A stretch of DNA of 64,000 nt from Dipylidium caninum (GCA_017562135.1 QEYB01000290.1:186001-250000); one strand, 5' to 3'. Counted from the first letter of the stretch, positions 46,063 to 60,128 are shown. The notes: generated from the sequence alone by a model not told the origin. Made by a program: numbers and translations.

Positions 46063-49000
46063 TCAGTCAAGAAGGTCAAAATCGAACTCTAGAAGGAAAC
46101 CAGGGGCTGTTAATAGATCCTCTAAGGTCTGAGCTTCTCTCCCAGATTCAAGATTACTGTCGAAGTACCAAGAGCACGAGATGTTGTGAACGAGACCGTC
46201 TAGAAGAGGGATCAAGGCAGAATCGAGTCCGCTCACATAGCCTGGGTCGGAAATAAGGGGAGCTGGTGGGAAAGATACTTCATCTTTCTCCACAGTACAC
46301 ACGGATCTCCACCACCCGGGGTTCTCCGGAAATGGAGAAGGACTATTAACAGATTGGTGAACACATCGAAAGTTGAGGTTGCTGCCAACGAAGAAATTGA
46401 AGGTATTCGGAGGTTGGAGAAGAATTCGAAGAGAAATGGATCGGTAGTTTGCCCTCCGAAGTTTTGTGGCATACGGGAAGATCGCCTGAAGTAGCATCAA
46501 TGTGAATTTAGTGCTGAAATAAGACATGAGAAGGCGGGCGGGAGAAGAGGGATATGAACCGCAAATCATTTACAAATTCATAATTTTATGATTTTCAACG
46601 GTAATACAGTTGTCGATGTTTACACTACGAAAAGATGGTATTTTACATGGTGCCAGATTGGGTAAATATAACATGGCAAAATGTAAATATCTAGTTTAAA
46701 AAAATGAGAACCAAACTGACGCCTTGGGGCAATAGTTTAAATAATCACTTTTCCACTATTGACACGCATATTTTGGATCTGGTAGATGTCTAACGGGTTG
46801 TGCGGAATGAACCAAATTAAGGTGATGTCAAAAGAAAGACGGGAGGGAAGAGGAAAGGAATGCCGAAGGTGATAGCAATGGAAATATGCAGGACAGAGGG
46901 TGATGCTGGTAAATCAGTCCACAGGTCGAAGACCGACAGAAGCCAACTGAGTTAATTCGAGGATGGTGAGATTTTCCGCCGGCGCCCTTTAAGCACAATT
47001 TTGGTGGCATATAAATGTGAAGGAAAGAGTACAGCAATGGGTTTCTCCGGAAGGATGCAGAGAGAGAATAACCAAAGACAAATGAGGTTTATCACCTGTT
47101 CAAGGGTAGTAGAGACAAGTTGCCATGAAAAGGGCGCTGGCCACACATAGGTTGATCGAGTTCAGATAGTATTCGTAGTGTATACACAAAGGTAACAAAA
47201 AGTGGTAAAGTATGTGGCATATGAACGGCAACAAAGAAGTAGTAGGCGAACCAGCAAGTAATGATGTGCTCAACAGTGAAATTTTCGAGTAGTGGAAATC
47301 TTTTAGAGAACGACCAGACACTCAGCGACCAGGAGAGTTATTACATCGCGTTTGTAATGCTTGTTTTATGTCTGTAGGATTAATTAACAACAGCAATTGC
47401 AATACACAAGAAGTTAGCACACGTTTCTCGAATATGACGCCACGACAACTGTCCACTTTCGGAGAGGGCGCGAAAACACTCAGAGGTAGCAAGATGAGTT
47501 GAATGCAATTAAAGGAGGGGAGGTGTAACGAGAATTTTGAAGTCTTAAAAAACGGAACAAAGAATTGGCATTTCTTCCTCAACAGTGAACTGAAGCGGGC
47601 AGAGGTGACCAAAAAATTAAGTAAAGAGCACCTAAGACACCGCCAACTTAATGGAATAATTTCTACTTTAGGAGAACAATTTCGTCGAGTTATTTATTCA
47701 CAAGCGAGTTGTGTAAAAACGAGATCAAGGGGAAAAATGCTCAAGCAGGGAAAGGAAAATTTGGGGAAATCTTTCAAAACAAAGAAAAAAGACAGGGGTC
47801 AACCGGTAGGCATTGCAACTGGATCAGCAAAAGAAACTGAAACGACAAAGCAATTGAAGAGAGGTGTGACGGGAAGTGAAGGCATCTGTAATCTTTTCAC
47901 TTTCGCGATTTCTACAGACCACACCAACACGAGAATCATGGACGGATACGAATCCTTTTTGCGAAGAGGGTCTAGTCTCTCGACGTTTACTGGTCAAAGC
48001 ATTAAAAAATTAGATTCGCTTGGAGGCGACATAAGGATAATCAAAAAATTGATGGGTTCTTGTACACCTCTCTGTCACAACCCCCTCGCCGATTTTCAAA
48101 ATGTTAACACTTCTGAGTACAAATTCATCCTTATCGGTCAGCTCAATCAAGTGGGACATGTCTCCTAGTCCACCAAAGTTATTTAAAAATAATTCCCATT
48201 TACGGCTAAAAATATTGGGGACATTAATGACAAATATTAAAATATTGTTATTTGGACACAAAGCCTGTCAAATCCTATGGGATAAAGCGACTTGTTAGTC
48301 TTTGTTTGGATTATCACTCCTGAAACTTACTGATCACGGCATTGTCGAAGAGCAAAGAGAAGAAAACTATCCAACTCTCGAACAGTTCCATCACAATCAA
48401 AGGCAGTTTGACATCAAGTAGAGTCTCAAAGTTTAGAACACAATAGTTTCCCAAGATGTTGAATATTGGTTGCCTCAGGAACGGTTCCTTCCAATTGAAT
48501 ATTCCATTTTAACGAGTGTCTTCCATGACTGCCAGTGCGAAACACACATTCGCATTGACAAGGCAACACATTCCTCATCTCACAACGCTCCATGCACCCA
48601 CACACATTACCCTTTCCAACGCGTTGAAGGCCAAACGGGAATAAACCATCTTGACGACAGAAAGGGACATAACACACCGCCATAATGGCAATAAGTGGAT
48701 GAAATGAAAATCCCAATCCCCTCAGAAACACTCAAAAAAGATGACTAATAACATCGAGGAAATCCAACTCTCCCGTCTTCCATTACATGGTCGTTTAGGT
48801 GATCATAGAAAATAAGATTTGGTAGGCGTCTCAACCCTGTCCCAGTTATCTTCTTAAATCCTATTTCCTAAATTAGAAATTTGCTATTTTCGGGATCATT
48901 GGTGAAACTTACGCAAAACTGTCTGTTCCTTGGTGCTTATTGCTCAAAGGGAGACAGATAGGATATGGGCCCAGTCTCTTCCCCTCTTCCTCTCCCCCAT

Positions 49001-52000
49001 GTACATTCCTTCTGCGTTCGCATGTTCATCGAGTTAAGATTTGCATCTCCACACAGAAATTCCCCACTTTTGGGTAAAATTAAAGTAACCAGATGGGTGC
49101 TTTACTTACTTTGTCTTGGGCAATATATTTACTACTCCCTCTGTCAAAGGCAGCAAGTTTAGAGGATCCCTTTTTTACTTTGCCAAATCTAACTTTCACT
49201 CAATTAATTAAATTAAAATAAATTTAAGTAACGCAAGGCGTGCGCATCCGCCTAATTAAAATAATTCGCGATCACTCCACACACAAACACACTGGTTAAT
49301 CGTTAGTTGGCAGTTTGGTTTAAGGTGTAGACCTAAAATTTTGTATGTCGACCGTGGAGCCGTAATGAGGAAAGAGAGGACGATTACCGCTGAATGGAGG
49401 CAGGAACATCTGCCCACTGCGCGTGGCCCATCTTGCCTCAGCTAGTTTCACGTTAGTCACATCACCGTCACGATAACGGTCTTTTCTTTACCAATTGGAA
49501 ATCAAACAACTCGATAGTGTACTGCATGTACCAGTTGTTTAAGAACGCTTTCCACCGTTCTCTCTCTCGACACACAACGGAACTGTAGCAAAGGGATGAA
49601 ATTGAAAAGGGAAATAAAGGAGGCCAGGTGGAAGTTGATATTCAACTGAAAACTGTCATTTGTGAGCAAGTGATGTTTCCGGACGGAAAACTCACTAATA
49701 GTTGGAAAGAGCAAACCCCTTAAGTGACACCGGCAACTTGTTGAGTTAATTTCCAGATCCCTCCGAAAACCGTCGCGACAGCAAGCTAGAATTCACCATT
49801 ATGGCGGTAAGTACTAGCACATTGAACATTTACAGCTGTCTCCTCAAAGGTCATATAAACCAAACACTAGTGTCACTGAACTTCTAAAGTGTGTTCCCCA
49901 TCTAGCATACGTACGCAAATCAAAATTCCCGGGATGAACTGAACGACATCAGATGCCCGTTTCAATCGCTTGGGAATCAGAACAAATCTAAAAAAACCTC
50001 GGAGAGGCGAAGAGTTCTACTGTTTGTAAGCGTTACGGCCGCAAAAACCTCGTTTTCGAAACTCCGGGATTGCCATCTTTCACATGCGGCACACCAGTCA
50101 CCACCGCAAAATTCACATAGCAACAGGGTAATCATACCGAAAAGTACAGACAATTGGGATAGAGTAAAATCCAACACAAGATTGACTCTTGGTATAAGGG
50201 GCTCTAATTTCAAGATCATAGAATCACCTTCATGGAATTGCCTACAGGAGAAAGAAATGCCCAAATATACCGCATCGCCCAATAATTCATATAAATCTTG
50301 CGCTTTTTGATCCGAATCAGCAGAAGTTCCTCGTTGCAGACTTCAACGATAATAGTGACACCAGGAAGCTCAGCTTTTTAAGATAGTACACAAAACTACG
50401 TCATTAATCCACTTAAAGAACAGATTAAGTAGGATCCATTTCAGTCTAATATTAGCATAGAGGGTCGACTTGGAAATAACAAGTTGCCGGGAGATGGCAG
50501 ACGAAGCTTGACAGAGGTGGATTCAAGAGGATTTTGGACTAGATCGCATAGGGGCATGAATATCTAAAATCCCGCGTCATGGAAGACAAAACTGCCCAGA
50601 TTTTGAGCATTTTGCACAACTCTCGAAATCGTTCAAATCCACAATAGCTGAAATGAACTAAAACAGATCAAGCGATAGCTCCTGGTTGATAGTCCGAAAC
50701 CCTTTAAAGTCCGGTCGTCCGACACAAGCGTTAATTAAAAAAGAAGAGAGCAGCGATTGCTGACGTTGGCAAGATAAATGAATCGTGGTTAATGAAATTA
50801 ACCACATCACTGAGACACCTAATCGGATTCTATCATGTATTCGCTTTCACTACGAGACAAGACACCAACCATCAAGTGTTCAGTAGTCAGCGAGGTCACT
50901 AGATGAATGGTCATACCGGTTATAACTAGTTAACTACAGCAGCCCCTTAACCATTGGGGTAAATTTTTGTCTTACCAGTTCCTTATTCTTTTATCCACTT
51001 CTTCACGCAGCCAAAATCAGATTCAATAACTAAAACAGTTTTTCATCATTCATTCAGTCATTCATTAACTAAATCAATCATTCATTTCGGTCGCATTAAT
51101 TAACCTCAGCATTCTACAGTCATCCACTAAGGATTAATTTGTTCATTCACTCATCAGAAACTAGCTCATCCACGCCGTTACAATCAGAGTAGCGCAAAAT
51201 TGAATTACATACACTGACAAATGTAGCAGCAACCGCATTGAATACAGCAAAGAGGTCTAAGACCTCTCCCGACTTATTGTCCACTGCGTAAGTCGGACGG
51301 GCAGCCAGACTATGTAGCCGTGTCCAGGCAATGCGAGGTCTTATATCCGTAGCCACAGGTTGTAGTTCTTCACAGGTTCTTTGACGCATCAACCAGTGCC
51401 GCAACTGGTTTTCTCGCGGTACTACGAAAGTACAACGCGGTTCCACCCATCTACCATCGATACAGGAACACTAGGTAGTAAACGAATTGAGAATTTAAAG
51501 AAACCTACATGAAGCGCGAAGGAGTGAAGAGAAATCGGCTCATTGGACCAATTAACGGTAACGAGTGCTCCGTTGTTGGTGGGTAAGGGCGTTTCAAGAC
51601 CTCGAGCACTTTTGATACGGATTTGAAGGGGAGAGGAGTCTTCTATGTGCGAAAGGAGAGTCTTGAATTGTTCAGTAGTAAGACATACGACACAACCATC
51701 TTCCACTACAGAGAGGCTGGGATCACAGCCTTCAATGCCTTCTAATAAGACGAAGGATGCGCCCACTACCTAAGGAGTGGAAAAGTCCAAGGTTAAACAT
51801 GACACTACTTATTCGGCTTCAGTGGATACGAAAGTCAAACTAAAAGGTGTTATCCAACATACGCGGGATAGAATTTAATAATGGTATCCGTCTATTTCTC
51901 GTGTTTTGGCTGCAGTGTATGTAACTTCCACATGAAACGGTGGAGCAGGTTATAAATAACTACTTTTCTTATCTCTCCTTCACATGTAAGCGCGAAAAAA

Positions 52001-55000
52001 CTCAAATAGATCCCCCAAAATCCTCTTGAAAGTGCGCTTCATACATAAAAAAGGATTGCAACGTTGTAGACAATACGATTCTCAGTTTATTATCATGAAG
52101 TGCAATCTGATTTTTCAACAAAAGAAGTAAAAAATGCCCGACAAGCTACCTGGCATACCCGCCTTGCCAACGAGATTGGATGAAATGGGTGGCAAGGCGT
52201 TGTATTAGACGACCAAATGGGTATAAATGTCGTTTAAAATGGCTAGATTGACGTTAAATGAATGTCTAACGCCATGGAGATGTCAGATCATACATCGTCA
52301 ACATCCCTCATCGTTGAAATAATTGAAGACTTCATATGAACAAGAACAAAAAACAGATTGCAAAATAAGCATTAATGACGGGCGGGAAGGAAAGGCAAAA
52401 CAAAAGCCCAGATCATTCACGATTATTCCCATCGGTTGCTCACCGCGGTTTTCCAATCCAAAGCACCATGCGAAGTAACTCCTTGTGTTAAGCTCGAAGC
52501 GGAATCAACAACAGCGAGATGGCAATCGGCAGTCACACAAAGGTCACCGACCAAACAGAGTGGCAGATTTTCTCCATGAATGGCGGGATGCAGAGCTTGT
52601 CGAACGAGGTCATGAGTAGAGTGTCGAAACTAGAGAAAAAAATGTACTTAAACTATTTAAGCAATATCCCAAGTTAGATGAAACGACGCTGCCATAATAA
52701 ATCAAGAGGGAAGAGGAAAAATTACATTAGTAACTTGAAGCTGTGTGAAAAAGCCGATTCCACGTAAAAAATCACGTGCACGCCACTTAACCATAGATGG
52801 GGCATAGGTTATAATGAAACTACTTGGATAAATATCAGCAAAACATTCAATCTAACCAGCAACTGGAGTTTTATTTCACCGGTCGCACCAAGTCCTGAAA
52901 CGAGGATGTTCAACCCACGAACATGGACAAAGCACGCACCATCCCCATTACAAAAGGGAGAAAGCACACTGCTACTGTTGTTGGGAGATTCAGTGAAGAC
53001 TGGAGGTCGATCGCGGTCGGAGAGTGGGAGTGGACTGGTAACGCCGCGACTCAGAGCGAAAAGGAGTCGCAAGGGGAAGCGAGCACCCCATGAAGCTTCG
53101 TTTGGATGTCGAAGGGTTATAGCGAGGAGGAAAGGAGGATGGGGAAGAAGAGGGAGGAGCTCAATAAGACGTTGAGCGTGTCTTCGCGTGGGATGCACAT
53201 AGAAGAAGCCGCAACAGGTGTCACCGAACCAAGTTGATGATGAGACCGAGGACAACGGCTGTTTGTCGGTGGAAGGATTGGGAAGCAGAAGAAAAGACAC
53301 ATCTTCAAGGGGAGAAACGACAGGGAGGTCGATGCCTGCGTGAGCTAAAATAAAAAGACGTGATCACAGTCGAGGCAAGACCGATACTATTCAAAGGGAT
53401 ACCCTATACGTCATACCGAGGTCACAATCCTCATACGGCTTTAATGACATGCCTAACGCGAAAGCCATCTTACGTCTTGCTAATTCATTTAATTTTTTCT
53501 ATTAACTCAAAAGTTGTCTTAAAAAATCTTCCACTAATATCCCGGTCCACGAAAACCCCAGATAGCCGATATCGGATCTGATATGCATATTCGACAAGTC
53601 AGTCACCTTGATGATTTGAACGTCTTCTCCAAAACGTCAGGTCATAGAGAAGGTAGTAATGCCACAAGGCATCCAAAGGTGGAAGTGCTTCATTTTCACG
53701 TCGACGAAGCAAGAGACAGACCTCTTCCTGTCCTACAGTATAGAGACCGTGAGAAATGAAGCTCCAAAGATCAGCGCCAATAGTAGTAATGAGAACGTGG
53801 AGATTACGAGTCACCGCAAAAGTAACGGTGCCACCATCGGCTAGAAGATCTCGCACGCGCAGATCCGAGGGCTGGAATTCGAGAAGTAGTTCTAAATAAA
53901 CAGCGTCGTTATAAAAGAATTATTTAAATTTATTGGGACCAAATCATCATAGCTATCGTAACTACATCGTACCAGGAGCAGTAGCAATAACCAAAGGCGG
54001 CCAAGGTGACCTAAATGTCGATGATAGATATGATACTCGAGGGATAAGACAGTCGTCCTTCAGTAGCCCAGCAGCGTGGGAACGAGAAAGAGGGCGCCTT
54101 TGTGGAGTTGTAGAAGGTGCGTTTGATTGTGAAGGATCGAACGATTCTGGAGATGAAACGCCGATCTGAGGTGCCGTCAGTGCGGTGGTGGCTTTTAAAT
54201 AGAATCATAGTTTTAAGTGAGAGAAATTAATTTCCCTTTCACGGCCTATAAATACTACATATAAGCTAGGTTTAAGGTTGTAGCATAGAATAGGTGGTAG
54301 AATTTAATAAGAGGATCAACACTTAACCAGGATAATCGTCGGCAGTGGTAAGATCTTATGCCATCAGCGATAACGAAAACTAATAGTGAAGTCGATGTCA
54401 TACGGAAATCTCATGAACGAACCTAATTCTATTACCTATACATATATATTTAAAAATATAGTCATATTTATTGGCAGAAGTAACACTCAAAGGACATTGG
54501 TGGAGAAATTTTAACAATTCAAATGCACCACGAGACAACTCACTCAGTGAAGATATCTGAGCAGAGGGATTATTATACATTTTGTGGAAGCATTGAACAC
54601 AGACCCGATGAAGACGAGTCTCACTGTTACTGTTGCTAGTGCGACTCGAAAGTGAGACAGGGCGAAGGAGGCTGCCCTCAGGAGGAGTGCAGGCGAACGT
54701 GAGGGGGACACGATGAGGCGTACAGTTAGCACAAAGTAATCGTCCACAAGTTCGGCAGTGATGTCGACGTCGCAACATTGTAAACTGCGAATTACATGCC
54801 ATACAGACCGCGGAGCTTGCATCAGCAGCCCATTCAGGCAATTGGAAGGAGAGATTGGCTGATTGTGATGGCGGCGTTGAGGATGATGCGGGGAGGTTCT
54901 CCGAATTCATGACCACTATGGGGTGGTTTCCATCCTCGTCTAATACGAATACAAGGCAAGCCACAGAAATTTGGGAGGCAGCTCTCAAAAAAGAGTAACA

Positions 55001-56319
55001 AAACCATGTAAAGAGAGAAGTAAAATCACCCATTTTCGTTGGGTAAAATGTGCTACAGCTATCTACGGGGATTGTGCTTTAAAATCATGTTTAAAAGTGA
55101 CTACAAAGAGGAGAGGCAGACATCTTCAAACATAAGTGTGAAAAAAACAGAAATTGTCACCAAATCCTGTCCTAACACCGACATGATTGCTAAGACCGAA
55201 AGTTTATAAGACGCAACCATTCCCGATCATCTGACACTAGAAGATACAGTAAAACCAAATAATTCGTTCGAAATAGCTTGATCCGTAGGGAAAACCGAAG
55301 AAAACACTTTGACGCACTCTCATTAGAGCCGATAATTCCAGGGTTTTTGTCGGAGAACTCAGTCCCAGCCTCCGATGCTAAGGTTTCCCCCATGTCTGAG
55401 TTTAATACTAACTGACAAGAACTCTTTGAGGAAACCAAAGATGGATTTGGATCAGCTAAAAGTGTATGAGGAACAACAGTGCTTCCGAATATCGAAGTTT
55501 GCCGCTCGAGACCAGTTGAAGGGCCAGGTTCCAATGTTTTATGTTCAGCGACAAATACATCCTCTTCGGGTCTTAACAATGGTTTAGAAAAACCAGACTT
55601 CAAATTCTCTGTAGAGAATCCATGCTTCTCCATGGCTCCGATAGAAGCTATTGGTCCCAAAATTCTTAGTTCCGTTGGCGAAAATTCAACTGTAGAAATT
55701 GCTCCAGCCGTCAACAGAGAAGTGGTAAGGATTATACCATGGAGATCAGTATATTCGTCGTCAGAGCTGGATTTTGGACAAATAAACGTGTCCTGTTTAA
55801 CTTGCTTTAAGGAAACTGAAAGGAGCATGGCATTTTGTGCGACCGTTGTCCTATAATAAAATAAATTGCCGTTAGAAATTATGTCGATTAAACCCCCTCC
55901 CTGCAGTAAGTTGTTACTTTAGCATAAAATAATAGCCAAGGGCGGAGGAGGGCTCAGATTAAGGCCACATAAAACGACCTAGGAAAAACGCGACACAAAC
56001 GACTAAAAAGATACGGCAGCTGGGTGATAGCTATTTATGTTTACCGCCACGGGTGCAATGATAATAATGGAGAATAGTTTACTCCTTGCTAAAAGAGGTT
56101 CGGCAATTGTTAGAAAATAAACTAATACCTCGAAATAAAGTCAAAAGCGCATCCTGATTGGTGGGAATCTCCAAGTTGTGAACAGAATACAGGGGCTTAT
56201 TACTCATGCGGAACATTTGTTGTTGTATGAAGGTGAAAGTTTGTAAACAGTGTATGGCCATCCACAATCGACACAGTAGTTTTGGGTACGACGTTCTGCA
56301 GAGGGGTGTTTTGTTGCAT
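46063..56319 (-). CDS. ZFYVE9: SARA/endofin-type FYVE protein (ZFYVE9/ZFYVE16 homologue)
   Basis: Endosomal adaptor: the FYVE finger binds PI3P, and SARA presents Smads to TGF-beta/activin receptors in vertebrates and flies. Eleven exons: 56319-56204, 55850-55318, 54939-54544, 54191-53973, 53891-53607, 53344-52857, 52785-52726, 52629-52444, 51769-51509, 51470-51213, 46485-46063. They total 3225 nt (1074 residues) with all phases consistent. The FYVE domain spans about 251-333: PEWAADASSAVC (WxxD motif), RRRHHCRTCG and HRVCVQC. The C-terminal SARA domain is recognisable in pieces: LYTVGQEEVCLLL, VVGASFVLLEGIEGC with SVVEDGCVVCLT, AIFPYATKLRRANYRSISLR and GLDSALIPLLDG. Introns range from 38 to 4727 nt. 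Human SARA is about 1425 residues; the N-terminal part is shorter here and I cannot locate the Smad-binding segment. Exon 1 and the 60-nt exon 52785-52726 are the least certain. Divergent from METTL17. Confidence 0.9.
47503..48168 (+). CDS. Antisense 221-codon ORF inside the last SARA-like intron
   Basis: Unrecognised. Starts at an ATG, is open for 221 codons, and is Lys/Thr/Arg-rich in its first 110 residues (KTRSRGKMLKQGKENLGKS). It shows no signal peptide, membrane helix or known motif. It lies wholly within the 4.7 kb last intron of the SARA-like gene on the opposite strand. A run this long is uncommon by chance in 64 kb of this composition but not impossible. It may be a nested gene, a recent retrocopy or noise. 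Confidence 0.2.
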   Translation: MQLKEGRCNENFEVLKNGTKNWHFFLNSELKRAEVTKKLSKEHLRHRQLNGIISTLGEQFRRVIYSQASCVKTRSRGKMLKQGKENLGKSFKTKKKDRGQPVGIATGSAKETETTKQLKRGVTGSEGICNLFTFAISTDHTNTRIMDGYESFLRRGSSLSTFTGQSIKKLDSLGGDIRIIKKLMGSCTPLCHNPLADFQNVNTSEYKFILIGQLNQVGHVS

Positions 56320-56976
56320 TTTGCCATTGATAAATAAATGTTTTTTTCTAGCAGCTAGAATCAGACTTGATGCAAACTCCGTATATTGTAAACCTCACAG
56401 AGTGACGACCGACTTATCCGTTTTACGCTGCTACCCTCCGTTTAAAATTGGTAATATATTTGCCGTTTACGAACTACCTGTATTATTTTCTGCAAACAAC
56501 AATTAACACTGCAGACCATCTCTACCCTATCCGGTTGCCTCTATTAACGGCGTGTGCTTGCTACTGGAGTAGCTTTGTTTTCAGTTTTTATTCAGGGTTA
56601 GGTCCCTCTTACTAAAAGAGGATCATTTTGGTGTTCTCGTCTGACTCCGACTGGCTAATTTGATGTAAATGTCCGTAATCGCCCGTATACATTCCTCTCA
56701 AAGTACATATACTTATATGAGCAGCCCACAATACTTTAATACTTCTTAAATACCTCAAAAACTTTTTTTCTATTTGCACAGTTTTGTAACTTGTATAACC
56801 CACCTAGGCACTAAAGACAAAATTCGGTCGTTATGAATTATTAATTTTGTTCTTTTATGTTTAAATTTACGTGCGCTATAGAATGCTCGAACACTTGGCA
56901 ATACCTTGTACGAACTCATCGTTCACGTTGTATCTTCCTTACGCTCTTCTGTTTAGTTTCAGATATTAACTATATA
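56320..56976. promoter_or_regulatory. Divergent promoter region of SARA-like gene and METTL17
   Basis: About 650 nt between the start codons of two genes read in opposite directions. Both promoters and 5' leaders must fit here unless a leader is added by trans-splicing; a GTTTAGTTTCAG acceptor-like site ends 14 nt before the METTL17 ATG. No TATA box in a convincing position. Function inferred from layout. Confidence 0.4.
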
Positions 56977-59900
56977 ATGAAATCTATTTCTGCCGCTGCA
57001 AAATACTTTCAGAAGACCGTGTCCGGCACAAAAAAGTACATAGTGGCTCCAGATTTTCACCGAAAAATGGTCGACTTAAGGCAGCTCTCTCCCTCGCCCA
57101 CTTTCAATGCCGAACTACCTTTACGATCGGCTCTTCGTCAGCACGAATATTTTCTTCATCTCCCTGTCCTAACCCTACCCGATTTGCTAGACCTAGCGGC
57201 CACAGACTGCCTTCGAGAATACAGTCCCTTCTCTATCAAGAGCCTCACTCGCCTCTCAACTCGTCTTGTCAACTATCTTCATGAGAGGGAACTCCTCTCT
57301 GAGGTTTAGTCGTTTCTTTATTTCTTCAGTTTGTTCGTTTTTAGAAAGATATAGTTGAAAGGATGAAAAATTCTCATGGAGAGACTTCAATAGAAGAGAC
57401 TGAAATGGGCGTAATGGACCCAGGAATCGCATCTGCTCTTCAATACCACAAAGATGATCCATTTATAGGTACTAGTCGCAGTGAGCGAGAAATCAAAAAG
57501 GCCGCCATATCCTCTTGGAAGTCTTTAGAGTAGTACCGTCTATTTATTAATAGTTGTTACAGCTACACAGACAAAAATAGCGTTCTGTACTTGGTTGGTA
57601 GGCTGGCGCCAAACTTTGCTGTTGCTTGCAGAATCCTCTATGAGCTTCGGAAACGATGTCCTTTATTTGTGCCTGGATCATTCTTTGATTTTGCTTCAGG
57701 ACTAGGGACTTACACATGGTAAGGTTTGCGATTTGATCAGCTTCTTCTAATCAAAACTCTTCTTTTTTCGTAGGGCGGTGAATACGGTTTGGCCTCCGGG
57801 TTGTATTCGTGAGCATTACCTCGTCGAGGCATCGGGACCAATGATGGCGCTTTCTGAATTCATGTTGACTAAAAGGGGTCAAGGTGTCGCCCCAAATACA
57901 TATATTTTTTCTGGAGTGCGACATCGAAGATTTATGCCCTCTCCGCAGGTAAAATTTCACTTTGGTTCCATTTGGATTACTTCTGGATTGCGCTTACTAT
58001 AAGTTTTACTTATTTCTATTAATGCTATTTATTGACTCGGACGTTGGTGGAATACACTTGTGGGTTTGCTATATCAGTTGCATCAGCTAGGAGTACTGGT
58101 CGACTGAATTTTTAACTAATGTGCGTGCCACTACAGTTAGGGTTTTTATGATACTATCTTCCACAATTCAACAGCTTCTTTATATACTTTAAGACAAAGC
58201 AATACCCTACTTGCATCAATAGGTTATAATGCCTTTTAAATTTTGACTTTGGAAGACTTTCTAGTTGAATTTCTGAATAGAGTACGTCTCGACCCATGGT
58301 CTCAATAAATTTCTCTGTTCTCATTTAACAGGTTACCGGAGACTTGGTAATGGCCGGCTACGCGTTGCTGGAAATGGCAGGGCAACAAGATCGACTAAGA
58401 GTTGTTGAATCCTTGTGGTCTCGCACCAGCGGTTTTCTCATTTTTATAGAGGAGGGGACCAAGGCGGGTCATGCGGCTCTGCTCGAGGCCCGTGAGTGGC
58501 TAGTGAGTTGATCTCTAGATAACGTTGAAAGCTATTTGGGCCGGGTATTTCACTGCTTCTTGTGTTCGCTGCAATTGCTGATTCGAGGAATATCAGCTCG
58601 CACACTTTGCTAACTGATTCATGGCAATATAAGCATTTGCAAGCAGAGTGGTGCCTCTCACGATCTAAATTTATTCTTCTCATGATAAATTTTGCACTAG
58701 ATGTGTCATTTTATTACACGTGATGATGGCGACTTGAGTTACGCTTGATTTTTGCCTGAAAGCATAATTGTTTCTCACAACCTGATTTTGTACCTAGATT
58801 CAGAACGCGGATAAGGATATGCGTATTTTCGCTCCAGTGAGTTGTCTTCTTTTTCACCACCTTGGCATTACGGAAAGCTAGTTTTTTTTTTAAGTGCCCA
58901 CACAAACTCGCATGCGGAAGGGCTGGACTTGGCTGCAAATCCGTTGTCAGATACTACCCATTCGGCTTGACTCGTGTAAGTCATTGAAATTCCCTCATCC
59001 GGTTGATCTTATCGATAACGTGTGCGGGTGAACAGGTGCTTATTATTCTCATTAGTACATTTGTTAGTTGATGGATGTTTCTTTTTTCCTGTCATATAAT
59101 TATACAAATAAGCAAGCAATCTATTCGGTACTCTTTGAATTATTATTTTTATTTGTGACCTGTTCCCGAAATAATGTGGGATTGCATTAAGTAGCTTAGA
59201 AACCTCTAGCTCACACTCATAGGGTATAAGTAACAACGACTTCTGAGGACTAATTTTTTTAATGATCTACAGCAAATTACGATTCAGATAGACTAAATAA
59301 TGCAATTTTTTAAAATTGTCATCGAAAAGTGCATGGTTTACTCGGAAAGATTGCTGTTGTCAAGTTACCATACGGCGAGACTATCGTCGACAATCCATAG
59401 CCTCTAACATCTCCGTTATTCGGTCGATATTGATTCAAAAGATACGATTGCCAAGAGAAATGTTGAGTTGAATCACACTTTTTCCATTAGGACCCCACAT
59501 ATCCTTCAGAAGAAGCCTTCAGCTATTTAATTGTTAGTCGCGGTGATTGGAGACGTTTTACGAAGGAAGGGGCGGCGAAAGAAGCGGATACAGATGAAAA
59601 AGCGACAATTTCTCACCCTCGGATTGTCTCCCCCTATCCTACTAAGGGTTCTGCTGCAATCGATGTGGACTTGTGTCTATCGAACGGTGACTGCGAGCGA
59701 GTGGTCTTCTCCAAGACCGGCACTAACAAGTAAATTTTTTTGGTGATATTATTTATCCGCTCAGAATCATCTCGTGTTAAACTATTTTTTTTTCACGTTC
59801 GATTCCGCTAACATATTTGCCGTCTAGTCTAAACAATTTAGGGAAAAACGTCCAAATTTCTCGACACCTAACTGATCTAAGACTTTTAATCTGTAGCTAG

Positions 59901-60128
59901 AATTTTGCGTAGCGTCCCGGAGACCTTTAGAGGCCTTACATTCTATGAATTAATAGCTAAAATATCTAAAACCTGAGCAGAAAAAGCTACTTTCGCCGTC
60001 TTCATTTTAGAGCACTCTACTTCTTCCTGAAAAACGCACAAGCCGGAGACATAGCCCCCTGCGAACGACTAAAAGACGAGGAAATGGAGCCTAACATTGA
60101 CCAACGCCCTTCACTCTCGGAGTCTTAA
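56977..60128 (+). CDS. METTL17: METTL17 (Rsm22-type mitochondrial ribosome assembly factor)
   Basis: Methyltransferase-like protein needed for mitochondrial small-subunit ribosome assembly, in the matrix. Nine exons: 56977-57303, 57345-57529, 57563-57718, 57774-57948, 58332-58502, 58798-58836, 58895-58975, 59491-59729, 60011-60128. The total is 1491 nt (496 residues; human 456), with all phases consistent. Evidence: LVGRLAPNFAVACRIL; the nucleotide-binding loop FASGLGTYTWA (about 215-224); RLRVVESLWSRTSGFLIFIE followed by EGTKAGHAALLEARE (human VENGTKAGHSLLMDARD); and IFAPCPHKLAC (human FAPCPHELPCP). Cysteines 352, 358 and 365 sit where the METTL17 Fe-S cluster cysteines are, with a later Cys in VDLCLSNGDCERVV as a candidate fourth ligand. 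The N-terminus is basic with few acids, compatible with mitochondrial import. The frame is open upstream to an ATG at 56857, but a GTTTAGTTTCAG acceptor-like site ends at 56962, so I use 56977. Convergent with VTA1. Confidence 0.93.

Noticed and set aside
56079..56327. 82-codon minus-strand ORF (starting MAKCNKT)
   Set aside because: A different frame of the same stretch (MQQNTPLQNVVPKT) joins in phase 2 to the next SARA-like exon through a GTAATA donor, so the longer frame is a shadow.
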